DNA of 46,889 nucleotides from Acidimicrobiales bacterium (GCA_017883065.1 JADGOG010000005.1:1-46889); one strand, 5' to 3'. Counted from the stretch's first letter, positions 1-8,371 are shown. Numbers and translations are program-made. The notes: generated from the letters alone by a model not told the origin.

Positions 1-62
1 GCAGTTGGTAGCGCAGACGACTTGTAATCGTCAGGTCGTGGGTTCGATTCCCACCGCCGGCT
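1..62 (+). tRNA. tRNA-Thr (anticodon TGT), 5' end cut off
   Basis: This is the 3' part of a tRNA gene. The anticodon stem GACGA/TCGTC encloses the loop CTTGTAA, which places TGT at positions 34-36 (threonine). The T arm reads GTGGG-TTCGATT-CCCAC, followed by the 3' acceptor strand CGCCGGC and discriminator T. No CCA is encoded. The 5' acceptor strand and part of the D arm lie outside the window. Confidence 0.95.
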
Positions 63-136
63 CTCTGTGATGTCGCGAGACATCGAGGACAGCTGAACCT
101 TCGCGAGTCACGGCTTCTTGGGCCAAGAGGCACCTG

Positions 137-157
137 GTTGGCCTGCCCAGGGCCAAC
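137..157 (+). terminator. Possible terminator hairpin after tRNA-Thr
   Basis: A 7-bp perfect stem, GTTGGCC/GGCCAAC, with a 7-nt loop lies 75 nt after the tRNA. No U tract follows, which is usual for high-GC actinobacteria. The surrounding stretch (63-352) contains no convincing gene; a minus-strand reading frame across it only mirrors the tRNA. Confidence 0.35.
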
Positions 158-286
158 AGCCGACCCAACAGCCAGAGGGGGGCGACACTGAGGGGCGACA
201 TGGCCGTCGACCCTCCCACCCGTCGGTGCACGGTCCACAGATGGTCCCGGGACCCGAGACGTGCATTCGGGCGTCAACACCACGAA

Positions 287-325
287 CTGATAGATTGACG
301 TCCTGACGAGAATGTCAGATTCAGG
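287..325 (+). promoter_or_regulatory. Putative operator/promoter of the hydrogenase-like operon
   Basis: This 39-nt block ends 27 nt before the first operon gene and resembles the block at 7492-7530 before the arsR-type gene. Aligned without gaps, 23 of the first 31 positions agree: CTGAT, then GATTGA, then AGAATGTCA. The hyf copy also holds the inverted repeat CTGAC-GAGAAT-GTCAG. A -10-like GAGAAT sits at 308-313. The likeness to the arsR upstream region suggests both promoters are bound by the same ArsR-family protein. That is inference from sequence similarity. Confidence 0.5.
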
Positions 326-352
326 CGTTTCGGCTCAGGGGATGCGAGAACG

Positions 353-841
353 ATGACAATTCGAGCGATCCTCCATTCCCTCCTCCACACGACCCCCGCG
401 ACCGAGGACCTGGGCTCACCGCCGGCTGACGTCGCCGCCATTGGTCGATCGCTCGGGGGTTCGCTGCAGCTCCGCCATGTTGACGCTGGCTCGTGCAACG
501 GTTGCGAGCTGGAGATCACCTCCGCATTCGGACCCGTCTACGACGCGGAGCGATTCGGAGCGAATCTGGTCGCCTCACCGAGGCACGCCGATGCTCTCAT
601 CGTCACCGGTCCGGTGACCAAGAACATGGTCGGACCGCTGCGGAAGACATTCGACGCCATGCCCGAGCCGCGAATGGTGATCTCGATCGGGGACTGTGCA
701 CGGGACTGCGGAGAGTTCAAGGATGGCTACGGCGTCGCCGGTGCGGTGGGCGATTTCGTTCCGGTGGACCGTGACGTTCCGGGTTGCCCTCCCCACCCCG
801 AGGCAATCGTCGAGGCGCTGAGGGGTCTTACCGGAAGGTGA
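353..841 (+). CDS. HyfI/HycG-like small subunit (NuoB-like) of an Ehr-type membrane complex
   Basis: This 162-residue protein belongs to the NuoB/HycG family, the subunit that carries the [4Fe-4S] cluster next to the catalytic site in complex I and group 4 hydrogenases. The cluster ligands look complete: SCNGCE (Cys48, Cys51), GDCARDCG (Cys115, with Cys119 nearby) and PGCPP (Cys145). Length and position match Rv0082 of the M. tuberculosis hyc-like locus. The gene is first in a six-gene operon, and its TGA overlaps the GTG of the next gene. No ferredoxin-like HyfA/HyfH subunit is encoded beside it, so the electron source is not evident. The ATG has no strong Shine-Dalgarno sequence, only GCGAG upstream. 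Confidence 0.9.
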   Translation: MTIRAILHSLLHTTPATEDLGSPPADVAAIGRSLGGSLQLRHVDAGSCNGCELEITSAFGPVYDAERFGANLVASPRHADALIVTGPVTKNMVGPLRKTFDAMPEPRMVISIGDCARDCGEFKDGYGVAGAVGDFVPVDRDVPGCPPHPEAIVEALRGLTGR

Positions 842-2859
842 GCAACCTCAGCTTGGTCATTGCGGCGACGGCTGGTTCGGTCGCGGTCATCGCGGGAGCC
901 GCGCTTCCCCGACGCACAAGGGTGTGGGCGGTGGTCCTGTCCACCTGGGCATCGTGCGCCGCCGCGCTCACCGGATCGCTGATCGTGTTGCACACCGGGC
1001 GCCCGATGGTGCTGAGTTCCTCACAGATCCTTCCTCTGACCGGGGTTCACATGGTTCTGGATCCCCTGGGCGCAGTCTTCGTGGTGATCACTGCGGTCGT
1101 GGCCATCGCCTCGACCCTCTACTGGATCGGATACGCCGGCCATGGCCTGTCGACCCGGACGGCGGCAGCCTCACTGCCCTTGTTCATCCTGAGCATGCTG
1201 CTGTTGCCGGCTGCGGGCAGCGTCGCAACGTTCCTGGTGCTGTGGGAACTCATGGCGGTGACTTCCCTAATTCTGGTGCTGGGCGACCAGCACGAGCGCG
1301 CCGAAACCCGGAGTGCGGGTCAGTGGTACGCGGTGATGACCCACGTGGGTGCGGCGGCGATCCTCCTTGCGCTGGTCCTGCTCTCGGCCCACTCGGGAGG
1401 CCAGACCTTCGCCGCGATTCGTGTCCATGCGCACCATCTGTCCCCGGCGCTTCGGAACACGGCCTTCCTGCTCGCCGTGATCGGGTTCGGCTCGAAAGCG
1501 GGAGCGGTGCCCTTCCACGTGTGGCTTCCCAAAGCCCACCCGGAGGCGCCAAGCCCGGTCTCGGCACTCCTGTCGGGAGCGATGGTCAACCTTGGCATCT
1601 ACGGGATCGTGCTGGTCGGTGACCGGCTGCTGGGAGGCGGCCCGGTTTGGTGGTGGCTGGTGGTCATGGCGCTGGGGATCGCATCCGCACTGTTCGGTGC
1701 GCTGCATGCGGCGACGAGTACGGACCTGAAGCGACTGTTGGCCTATTCGACCGCGGACAACATGGGCCTCGTCCTCATCGGCCTCGGAGCATCGGGGATG
1801 TTCGCGGCCACCGGTCACCGGACGACCGCCACCGTGGCGATGGTCGCGGCGCTGCTCCTGGTCGTCAACCACGCAGCCTTCAAGGGAAGCCTGTTCCTCT
1901 CTGCAGGCTCCGTCCAGGTCGCGACCGGTGTCCGCGACCTCGACCAGCTCGGGGGTCTGATGACCCGGATGCCGATCACTGGAGCCATCTTCTTGGTGGG
2001 TGCCCTGTCCATCGCCGCGCTCCCCCCACTCAACGGATTCGTCAGCGAGTGGTTGCTGTTTCAGAGTCTGTTGCACGGACTGCCAACGTCGAGCACCGCC
2101 GTGGCCATCGCCGTGCCGCTGGGGGTGGCCGCACTGGCTCTCACCGGGGGGCTGACGTTGGCCGCGTTCGTGAAGGCGACGGGAGTGGGATTCCTCGGTC
2201 GCCCCCGATCGCCAGAGGCCACCGCCGCACATGAGGTGCCCCGCACCATGCAGATCGGCACCGGGTTGTTGGCCGTGGCGTGTGTGGCGCTCGGCGTCGC
2301 TCCGTTCATCGTCCTCCCGGCGCTGGGGCGCGCCTCGCAGATCGCCATCCCCGGGACGTCCGCTTCGGTGCTCCGCGGCTCGAAGTACCTGCACGTGGCC
2401 GGCCTGCAGGGCGTGCTGGCCCCTGCACTCCTCGCCGCCAGTCTGGTGCTGGCTGCCGTCGTGGTCGTCGCCGTGCGTCGGCTCGTCCACCGACGGTCGA
2501 TGCTCACACCCTCGTTGCGGCGGGCTGAACCATGGGGGTCGGGCCGGGAGCTCCAGACGGCCAGAATGCAGTACACCGCAACGTCCTTCGCAGAGCCGCT
2601 TCAGCGTGTGTTCGACGACGTCGTTCACCCTGACCGAGACGTCGACGTCGACCACGTCGTCGAGTCTCGGTACTACTTCGAGAGGATCTCGGTGCGGACG
2701 TCCATCGGCGACATCATCGAGAACAAGCTGTACCGCCCGGCGATTCGCGCTGTTCGGTGGTGGGGACGTCAAGCCCGGCATCTTCAGAACGGAAGCGTGC
2801 ACCGCTACCTCGCCTACGGGTTCGTGGCGCTGGTGTTGGTCCTGGTGGTGATCACGTGA
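838..2859 (+). CDS. HyfB-like proton-translocating membrane subunit (NuoL/MrpA family)
   Basis: A 673-residue polytopic membrane protein of the proton-conducting antiporter family, corresponding to HyfB/HycC and Rv0083. The conserved core lies roughly between residues 120 and 430: a membrane glutamate in LWELMA, the HVWLPKAHPEAPSPVSALLSG segment (residues near 225-245), and the LKRLLAYST signature with its lysine. Such subunits form the ion channel of complex I-like machines. The GTG start at 838 overlaps the preceding TGA (GTGA). An upstream in-frame start at 784 would lie inside the previous gene and is less likely. The C-terminal 170 residues hold a hydrophilic part plus a last membrane helix. 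Confidence 0.9.
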   Translation: MSNLSLVIAATAGSVAVIAGAALPRRTRVWAVVLSTWASCAAALTGSLIVLHTGRPMVLSSSQILPLTGVHMVLDPLGAVFVVITAVVAIASTLYWIGYAGHGLSTRTAAASLPLFILSMLLLPAAGSVATFLVLWELMAVTSLILVLGDQHERAETRSAGQWYAVMTHVGAAAILLALVLLSAHSGGQTFAAIRVHAHHLSPALRNTAFLLAVIGFGSKAGAVPFHVWLPKAHPEAPSPVSALLSGAMVNLGIYGIVLVGDRLLGGGPVWWWLVVMALGIASALFGALHAATSTDLKRLLAYSTADNMGLVLIGLGASGMFAATGHRTTATVAMVAALLLVVNHAAFKGSLFLSAGSVQVATGVRDLDQLGGLMTRMPITGAIFLVGALSIAALPPLNGFVSEWLLFQSLLHGLPTSSTAVAIAVPLGVAALALTGGLTLAAFVKATGVGFLGRPRSPEATAAHEVPRTMQIGTGLLAVACVALGVAPFIVLPALGRASQIAIPGTSASVLRGSKYLHVAGLQGVLAPALLAASLVLAAVVVVAVRRLVHRRSMLTPSLRRAEPWGSGRELQTARMQYTATSFAEPLQRVFDDVVHPDRDVDVDHVVESRYYFERISVRTSIGDIIENKLYRPAIRAVRWWGRQARHLQNGSVHRYLAYGFVALVLVLVVIT

Positions 2860-3815
2860 CGGGAGGCCAGGTACTGGCGCCGATTCTCGTCGCCGGAGCG
2901 CAGATCGTGATCGTCGGCGTCGGCGGGCTGTTGCTCCTCGGGCTCATGCGCAAGCTACGCAGCCGTCTCGAAGGTCGGGTCGGTCCACCGATTCATCAAC
3001 CGCTACTCAACGTCCGCAAGCTCTTCAGGAAGCAGCGGGTGCGCCCCGAAGAGTCGAGTTGGGTCTTCTCGGCTGCGCCCGTCGTACTGGTGGCGACGGC
3101 AGTGGTGGTGGCGGCAATCTCGCCGCTGGCCACCACCCGCCCGCCTCTCGGGCGAAGTGCGGACTTCTTCGCCATCGTCTTCGTGCTCCTGCTCGGCTCG
3201 GCAGCCCTCGCCCTCGCCGCCCTCGATACCGGGACACCGTTCGGCGGGATGGGGTCCAGCCGGGCGATGACCATCGGAGCGATTGCCGAACCGGCCCTGC
3301 TGGTTGCCATCTTGGCCATGTCGATCCCGGCCCATACCTCCAATCTGCCCGTTCTGGTGCGGCTCGGATTGACCCACCCCCAGATGATCGCCAGTCCTGG
3401 GCGGATCCTGGCGCTCGGCTCGTTCGCCATCATCATCCTGGCGGAGAGCGGCCGGCTCCCCGTGGACAACCCGAGCACCCACCTCGAGCTGACCATGATC
3501 CACGAGGCGATGGTGCTCGAATACGCCGGACCCGACCTGGCCCTGGTGGCCACCGGCGAGGCCATGCGGTTCTCGCTGCTCCTCGGCCTCCTGGTCAATC
3601 TTCTGGCGCCTTGGGGGATAGCCGATCGACCGGGAGCGGTCGCCCTTGTCATCGGGATCGCCATGCTCGCCGTCAAGGTGGCGCTCGCCGGGGTGTGTAT
3701 CGCCATCTTCGAGGTCTTCACAGCCAAGCTGCGGCTCTTCCGGGTACCCGAACTGCTCGCTGGAGGGTTTGTGCTTGCCGTGCTCGGAACCGTCACGGCG
3801 CTGGTGGTCCGATGA
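2856..3815 (+). CDS. HyfC/HycD-like membrane subunit (NuoH family)
   Basis: A 319-residue membrane protein of the NuoH/HycD family, the anchor that links the hydrophilic arm to the ion-pumping membrane arm. Typical segments are visible: RVGPPIHQPLLNVRKL near residue 40, LAESGRLPVDNP with the following HLELTMIHEAM near residues 200-225, and an acidic cluster EYAGPDLAL. These charged residues usually form the coupling funnel at the quinone or hydrogenase interface. It corresponds to Rv0084 (hycD). The GTG start overlaps the hyfB-like stop as GTGA, and its own stop overlaps the next ATG as ATGA, so translation along the operon is probably coupled. Confidence 0.9.
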   Translation: MTGGQVLAPILVAGAQIVIVGVGGLLLLGLMRKLRSRLEGRVGPPIHQPLLNVRKLFRKQRVRPEESSWVFSAAPVVLVATAVVVAAISPLATTRPPLGRSADFFAIVFVLLLGSAALALAALDTGTPFGGMGSSRAMTIGAIAEPALLVAILAMSIPAHTSNLPVLVRLGLTHPQMIASPGRILALGSFAIIILAESGRLPVDNPSTHLELTMIHEAMVLEYAGPDLALVATGEAMRFSLLLGLLVNLLAPWGIADRPGAVALVIGIAMLAVKVALAGVCIAIFEVFTAKLRLFRVPELLAGGFVLAVLGTVTALVVR

Positions 3816-4471
3816 ACGGGTCCGCCTACGCCAGCCTGCTCGAGCTCACGTCGGGATTGGTCCTGGTGTGTGCCGTGGTCACGATGTGGCGTCGCTCTCT
3901 CCCTGCCGTCGTCAAAGCGCTGTCCCTGCAAGGAGTCGCGCTCGGGGCCGCGGCTCTCATCCTCGGCGTCCATCAACACGATGTGGTCCTGATCGCCGTC
4001 GCCTGTCTCGTACTGGCCGCGAAGGGCCTCCTCATCCCGACGTTGCTGGGCCGGATCGTGGCCGGGGACCCCTCCAGCCGTGAAGCCACGCCGGTCGTGA
4101 ACGTGCCGGCATCTCTGGTCATTTCGGCTGCGCTCACGTTCCTCGCCTACGGCGCGGCCGAGCCCGTCGTCAGGCTGATCCCGACAACGGCAGGTCGGCT
4201 GGTTCCGCTCGGATTCGCCACACTGCTCATCGGGTTCTTCTCGATGGTGGTGCGGCGCAAGGCGGTGTCGCAGATCGTCGGCCTCCTGCTCGTCGACAAC
4301 GGCATCGCCCTCGTCGCCTTTCTGGCCACCGCCGGGGTGCCGCTCCTCATCGAATTGGGAGCTTCGCTGGACGTCTTGTTGGCGGTCGGCGTACTGCGCG
4401 TGCTGGCTTCCCGAATCGGGTCGAAGTTCGGGGCCTTCGACCTCGATCAGCTGCGTGAGCTGCACGACTGA
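3812..4471 (+). CDS. HyfE/HycP-like membrane subunit (NuoK-like)
   Basis: A 219-residue protein with about seven hydrophobic segments, matching HyfE (Rv0085, hycP) in size and place. The C-terminal part has the NuoK-like segment RRKAVSQIVGLLLVDNGIAL (near residues 148-167), where acidic residues in membrane helices normally form part of a proton path. It sits between the NuoH-like and second antiporter-like subunits, as in hyf/hyc loci. Start ATG at 3812 overlaps the previous stop (ATGA), and its TGA shares its last base with the ATG of the next gene. Confidence 0.85.
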   Translation: MNGSAYASLLELTSGLVLVCAVVTMWRRSLPAVVKALSLQGVALGAAALILGVHQHDVVLIAVACLVLAAKGLLIPTLLGRIVAGDPSSREATPVVNVPASLVISAALTFLAYGAAEPVVRLIPTTAGRLVPLGFATLLIGFFSMVVRRKAVSQIVGLLLVDNGIALVAFLATAGVPLLIELGASLDVLLAVGVLRVLASRIGSKFGAFDLDQLRELHD

Positions 4472-5928
4472 TGCTGGCTCTCGCCGCCCTCGTCGCGCCT
4501 CTCGCCGCCGGAATGTTGGCTGCGGTGGTTCCTTGGCGCCGTTGGGTGGGATGGGTCTGCACGGCGACGCTCGGAGTCGTCCTCGCCTGCGGCATCGATC
4601 TGGCCGTTCAGGTCGTGCACCATTCTGCGGTGACGGCATTCGGCGGGGTGCTCCGCGTCGATGCCCTGAGTGCCTTCATGGTGATCGTGATCGGTGCGGT
4701 CGGCTTCCTTGCCGCCTGGCAGAGTGTGCGCTATCTCGATGCGGAGATCTCTGACGGGCGTTGCGGCAGGCGGCAAGCCTCGCTGTACGGCGTTCTGGTC
4801 CAAGGTTTCATCGCGGCAATGCTGCTGGCGGTGGTGGCCGGCAATGTCGGCGTGATGTGGGTGGCCGTCGAAGCAACCACGATCATCACGACGTTCCTGG
4901 TCGGGCATCGCCGGACACGAGGGTCACTCGAGGCGTCGTGGAAGTACATCGCCATCTGCTCCGTGGGTATCGCGTTGGCGTTTCTCGGCACGGTGCTCGT
5001 CTACCTCGCCGCGCTGCACGTCGGCCATCACCTGCCCGCCAACCTCGACTGGACCTCGCTGATGGCCGCCTCGCACCATCTCGATCCCGGGGTGATGCGT
5101 CTCGCCATGGCCCTGCTCGTCCTGGGCTACGGCACGAAGGTCGGTCTGGCGCCGATGCACAGCTGGCTCCCCGACGCCCACAGTCAGGCGCCAGCTCCGG
5201 TGTCGGCTCTGATGTCCGGCGTTCTCCTGACCGTCGCCTTCTACGCACTGCTGCGGTTCAAGGCTGTCGCCGACGGTGCCCTGGGGATCGGGTTCACCCG
5301 TGACCTCTTGGTGGTGATCGGACTGCTCTCGCTGGCGGTCGCCGCCTCGCTGATGCTGAGCCAGCACGACTACAAGCGGATGCTCGCCTACAGCAGCATG
5401 GAGCACATGGGACTGATTGCCCTCGGAGCGGCAGCGGGAACCCGACTGGCCATTGCCGCGGTCCTGTTGCACATCCTCGGGCACGGGTTGGTCAAGGGGG
5501 TGCTCTTCCTCACGTCAGGTGAGGTCCTCCGGACCGAGGGCACCAGCGAGATCGCGCAGGTGAAGTCCCTCCTGGTCCGCAGGCCGGCCCTCGGTGGCCT
5601 GTTCGCAGTCGGACTCGTCGCCCTGCTCGGGCTTCCACCCTTCAGTCTCTTCGTGAGTGAGCTCAACATGGTCCGAGCGGAGACGACGGTCGGACTCGGG
5701 TGGGCGGCCGCCCTCTCGCTGCTCTGCATGGCGGTGATCTTCGCCGCCATGATGTCCCACGGTCGCCGCCTGCTCCTCGGCGCGTCCGATGGGGAGCGTG
5801 TGCACCGAACGCCGGCCATGGTCACCGCGCCTCTCGTCAGCGCGCTCGCGGCATGCGCCGTCATCGGCGTGTTGGCATGGCCACTCGCCAGCCTGTTGCG
5901 GGCAGCCGCTCAGGTGGTGGCGATATGA
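4471..5928 (+). CDS. HyfF/HycQ-like proton-translocating membrane subunit (NuoN/MrpD family)
   Basis: This 485-residue polytopic protein is the second antiporter-like subunit, equivalent to HyfF and Rv0086 (hycQ, 488 residues). Family marks include WVAVEATTIITTFLVG near residue 130, GYGTKVGLAPMHSWLPDAHS near 210-230, and the helix with DYKRMLAYSSMEHMG near 300. The lysine and glutamate positions used for proton movement in NuoL/M/N proteins appear to be kept, so the membrane arm may still pump or leak ions even though the large subunit is altered. It overlaps hyfG by four bases (ATGA). Confidence 0.9.
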   Translation: MLALAALVAPLAAGMLAAVVPWRRWVGWVCTATLGVVLACGIDLAVQVVHHSAVTAFGGVLRVDALSAFMVIVIGAVGFLAAWQSVRYLDAEISDGRCGRRQASLYGVLVQGFIAAMLLAVVAGNVGVMWVAVEATTIITTFLVGHRRTRGSLEASWKYIAICSVGIALAFLGTVLVYLAALHVGHHLPANLDWTSLMAASHHLDPGVMRLAMALLVLGYGTKVGLAPMHSWLPDAHSQAPAPVSALMSGVLLTVAFYALLRFKAVADGALGIGFTRDLLVVIGLLSLAVAASLMLSQHDYKRMLAYSSMEHMGLIALGAAAGTRLAIAAVLLHILGHGLVKGVLFLTSGEVLRTEGTSEIAQVKSLLVRRPALGGLFAVGLVALLGLPPFSLFVSELNMVRAETTVGLGWAAALSLLCMAVIFAAMMSHGRRLLLGASDGERVHRTPAMVTAPLVSALAACAVIGVLAWPLASLLRAAAQVVAI

Positions 5929-7448
5929 CCACGGTCGGCGAACAGCTCGAGCTGCTCGTGGCCACCAGACCGTCACGAGCCACGCTGAGGTTGCCCGCCA
6001 CCGATCTGGTGGCAACCGCCTCCACATTGCTGGCGGCCGGCTACCGGTTGGCCCTGATCGCCGCGGTCGAGACGCCCGGGCCGATCCGAATCGAGTACCT
6101 GTTCACCGACGGACCGCCCGACCAGCGCATCGAATTGGAGGTCGAGGTCGATCGTGGGTCACCACGGATTCCCAGCCTGGCACGAGTGTCGTTTCCTGCC
6201 GGTCGCTTCGAGCGAGAGATGCGTGACCTGTTCGGCATCGAACCCATCGGTCATCCGCAACCCCGACCGCTGGTGCTCCATCAGCACTGGGCGCCCGGCT
6301 GGCACCCCATGCGCTCCGATGCGGGACCTCAGCCCCCGATGCTCAGCGATGCCGCGCCCTACCCCTTCGTCCGAGTCGAGGGCTCGGGGGTCTACGAGAT
6401 CCCGGTGGGTCCGGTGCACGCCGGGCTCATCGAGCCGGGGCACTTCCGCTTCTCGGTCGTGGGAGAGACGATCGTGAAGATGAAGGCGCGGCTCTGGTTC
6501 GTCCACAAGGGCATCGAGCGCCTGTTCGAGGGTCGCGATGCGACCGCTGCCGTCGCCCTGGCCGAGAAGATCTCCGGGGACACCGCTGTCGGGCACTGCC
6601 TGGCCTACGCCCAAGCCGTCGAAGAGGCCCTGGCCATCGAGGTGACTCCCAGGGGAAACGAACTCCGTGCCGTGCTGCTCGAGCTCGAGCGCCTGTACAA
6701 CCACGTCGCGGACGTCGGTGCACTGTGCAACGATGCCGGGTTCGGACTGGCCAACGCACATGCGCTCACACTTCGCGAACAGCTGTTGCGCCTGAACGAG
6801 TCTGTAACCGGGCATCGGCTGCTCCGGGGGGGCGTCACCCTCGGAGGAGCCTCACTCGTCTCCCTGCCTCAGCCCGACCAGCTCCGAGAGGTCGGCGACC
6901 ACGTTCGCCGGCTGACCGATCTGGCCCGCTCCAACACCATCGTCATGGATCGCTTCACCGGCACGGCGACGCTTTCCGCGGAACAGGCCATGGAGATCGG
7001 AGTCCTCGGTGTGGTGGCTCGCGCATCCGGCTTGTGTTTCGACGCCCGATCGGCCCATCCGTTCGTCGATTCGCCGGTCACGTTCCGACCGGCCTGTCGT
7101 GATACCGGGGACGTGCTCGCCAGGTTCTTGGTGCGCTGCGACGAAGTGGCGGCCTCGCTGGATCTTCTGTCCGACTATGTCGCTCGCACCGGCCCACTGA
7201 CGGACGTCAGTGTCGATCGAGGCCTCACGAGCGCCGGCCACGGAAGCGGAATCGTCGAAGGATGGCGGGGCACCATCGTCCACCGCGTGGAGGTTGGCCC
7301 GGGCGGCATGCTGGAACGGGTGAAGGTCGTGGACCCCTCGTTCCTCACCTGGCCGGCCCTCCCGGTGGCGCTCGCCGACACCATCGTCCCGGACTTTCCA
7401 CTGGCCAACAAGAGCTTCAACTTGTCATACGCCGGGAACGACCTGTAG
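5925..7448 (+). CDS. HyfG/HycE-like large subunit lacking the Ni-Fe cysteines (Ehr type)
   Basis: This 507-residue protein fuses an N-terminal NuoC-like 30-kDa domain (signature EREMRDLFGIEPIGHPQPR at about 96-114) to a NuoD/HycE-like large-subunit domain (GPVHAGLIEPGHFRF, about 162-176). In true group 4 hydrogenases four cysteines in an N-terminal RxCGxC motif and a C-terminal DPCxxC motif bind Ni-Fe. Here the first region reads EKISGDTAVGH (214-224) and the protein ends in NKSFNLSYAGNDL; neither contains a CxxC pair. The protein therefore cannot bind a standard Ni-Fe site and should not be named hydrogenase. M. tuberculosis Rv0087 (hycE) is the closest parallel I recognise. The true substrate is unknown. 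Confidence 0.9.
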   Translation: MTTVGEQLELLVATRPSRATLRLPATDLVATASTLLAAGYRLALIAAVETPGPIRIEYLFTDGPPDQRIELEVEVDRGSPRIPSLARVSFPAGRFEREMRDLFGIEPIGHPQPRPLVLHQHWAPGWHPMRSDAGPQPPMLSDAAPYPFVRVEGSGVYEIPVGPVHAGLIEPGHFRFSVVGETIVKMKARLWFVHKGIERLFEGRDATAAVALAEKISGDTAVGHCLAYAQAVEEALAIEVTPRGNELRAVLLELERLYNHVADVGALCNDAGFGLANAHALTLREQLLRLNESVTGHRLLRGGVTLGGASLVSLPQPDQLREVGDHVRRLTDLARSNTIVMDRFTGTATLSAEQAMEIGVLGVVARASGLCFDARSAHPFVDSPVTFRPACRDTGDVLARFLVRCDEVAASLDLLSDYVARTGPLTDVSVDRGLTSAGHGSGIVEGWRGTIVHRVEVGPGGMLERVKVVDPSFLTWPALPVALADTIVPDFPLANKSFNLSYAGNDL

Positions 7449-7480
7449 CCGGCGGGGCACCATGGACCCGGGTCGCCGGC
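7448..7480 (+). terminator. Possible terminator of the hydrogenase-like operon
   Basis: An inverted repeat GCCGGCG/CGCCGGC starts at the last base of the hyfG-like stop codon and spans a 19-nt loop. There is no U tract. It could separate the operon from the arsR-type gene, which has its own promoter-like block just downstream. Confidence 0.35.
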
Positions 7481-7491
7481 AGCACGATTAC

Positions 7492-7530
7492 CTGATGGAT
7501 TGATGAATCGATTAGAATGTCAATCACGGG
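7492..7530 (+). promoter_or_regulatory. Putative promoter/operator of the arsR-type gene
   Basis: The block matches the one before the hydrogenase-like operon (287-325) at 23 of 31 aligned positions. Here the central part gives a good actinobacterial -10 box, TAGAAT (7513-7518). It is flanked by GATTGA and its inverse TCAATC (7498-7503 and 7520-7525), which could form an operator dyad. Autoregulation by the ArsR-family protein encoded 69 nt downstream is the simplest reading, but is inferred. Confidence 0.5.
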
Positions 7531-7598
7531 TTCCGTCGGGACCCCGCTGATCAACGACCACGCACCTGTGCGATGGACCGACAAGGAGACTACGAGCA

Positions 7599-7958
7599 GT
7601 GGGGACCGCACCGATCTATCGAGTGAAGGCAGATTTCTTCAAGACCCTGGGCCACCCAGCGAGAATCCGAGTGCTCGAGGTACTGCGAGGCGGGGAGCGA
7701 GCCGTGAGCGAGCTCATTCCCGCAGTGGGTATCGAGTCATCGCACCTGTCCCAGCAGCTGGGTATCCTGCGAAGGGCCGACCTGGTGCAGGCGCGACGAG
7801 AGGGCGCGAGTGTCGTCTACTCGGTCGGTAATCCGCTGGTCTTCGAGCTCCTCGATGTGGCGAAGCAGATCCTCAGCTCGACACTCGCCGCCAGCCAGGA
7901 CCTCCTCGCCGATCTCGATGCAGTCGAGCTGCCTCCCCCGGTCACTCAACGCTCATGA
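7599..7958 (+). CDS. ArsR/SmtB-family transcriptional regulator (Rv0081-like)
   Basis: A 119-residue winged-helix repressor-type protein. The recognition region reads GIESSHLSQQLGILRRADLV (residues 44-63), preceded by FFKTLGHPARIRVLEVL. It contains no cysteine, so metal or arsenic sensing through the usual ELCVCD site is excluded. The closest protein I recognise is M. tuberculosis Rv0081, which lies next to the orthologous hydrogenase-like operon and helps control it and hypoxia-related genes. There the regulator precedes the operon; here it follows it. GTG start at 7599 is chosen because of the AAGGAG sequence at 7583-7588. The effector is unknown. Confidence 0.9.
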   Translation: MGTAPIYRVKADFFKTLGHPARIRVLEVLRGGERAVSELIPAVGIESSHLSQQLGILRRADLVQARREGASVVYSVGNPLVFELLDVAKQILSSTLAASQDLLADLDAVELPPPVTQRS

Positions 7959-8053
7959 GGCGGTTGAGATGGGCCCGGGCGGCCAGCGCCGGGACCGCGT
8001 CCGGTACGCGGAGCACGGCGCCGGCACGTTCGGTGACCGGCGGAGGTGAGCGT

Positions 8054-8320
8054 GTGCCGTCTCGGCGTTGGTCGGCAGCCACCATGGGCTCGAGCCATCG
8101 ACGGCGCACCATCTTGAGCCTCCTGCTGGCCGGAATGGCGGTCAGCGGACTGCTCATTCCGTTCGTTACGGCCGGCGCGGTCGCAGCGTTGGCGATCTTT
8201 GCCGTCGGGGTGATGATCGATGTGGCCCTGCTTCGTCGCCGCCAGCTGCTCGTCGCCGAACGGTTGATGGATGCGGCATTCCGGACGAGCCGACCACCGC
8301 GCGCTCATCCGCTGAGATGA
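8054..8320 (+). CDS. Small membrane protein of unknown function
   Basis: An 88-residue protein, not recognised. Two adjacent hydrophobic segments at about residues 18-57 form a likely membrane hairpin, with an arginine-rich N-terminus (HRRRT) and a basic segment LLRRRQLL after the second helix. The GTG start is chosen because GGAGG lies at 8042-8046, seven nt upstream; the frame is open further upstream to 7955 but lacks a ribosome binding site there. It follows the arsR-type gene by 95 nt on the same strand and could be co-transcribed with it. No function can be given. Confidence 0.55.
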   Translation: MPSRRWSAATMGSSHRRRTILSLLLAGMAVSGLLIPFVTAGAVAALAIFAVGVMIDVALLRRRQLLVAERLMDAAFRTSRPPRAHPLR

Positions 8321-8371
8321 CCACTCGGCGCCCTCAACACGGCCAGGATGCGGCGAGTGGCGATCGGTCCG

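Noticed and set aside
31-231. Minus-strand reading frame across the tRNA
   Set aside because: Its C-terminus is only the antisense of the tRNA gene, a well-known artefact.
1267-4639. Long minus-strand frames opposite the hyf-like genes
   Set aside because: Composition is Arg/Gly/His-rich with no family features, while the plus strand carries clear conserved subunits.
353-7448. Functional [NiFe] hydrogenase or formate hydrogenlyase
   Set aside because: The Ni-Fe cysteines are absent from the large subunit, and there are no maturation or formate dehydrogenase genes.
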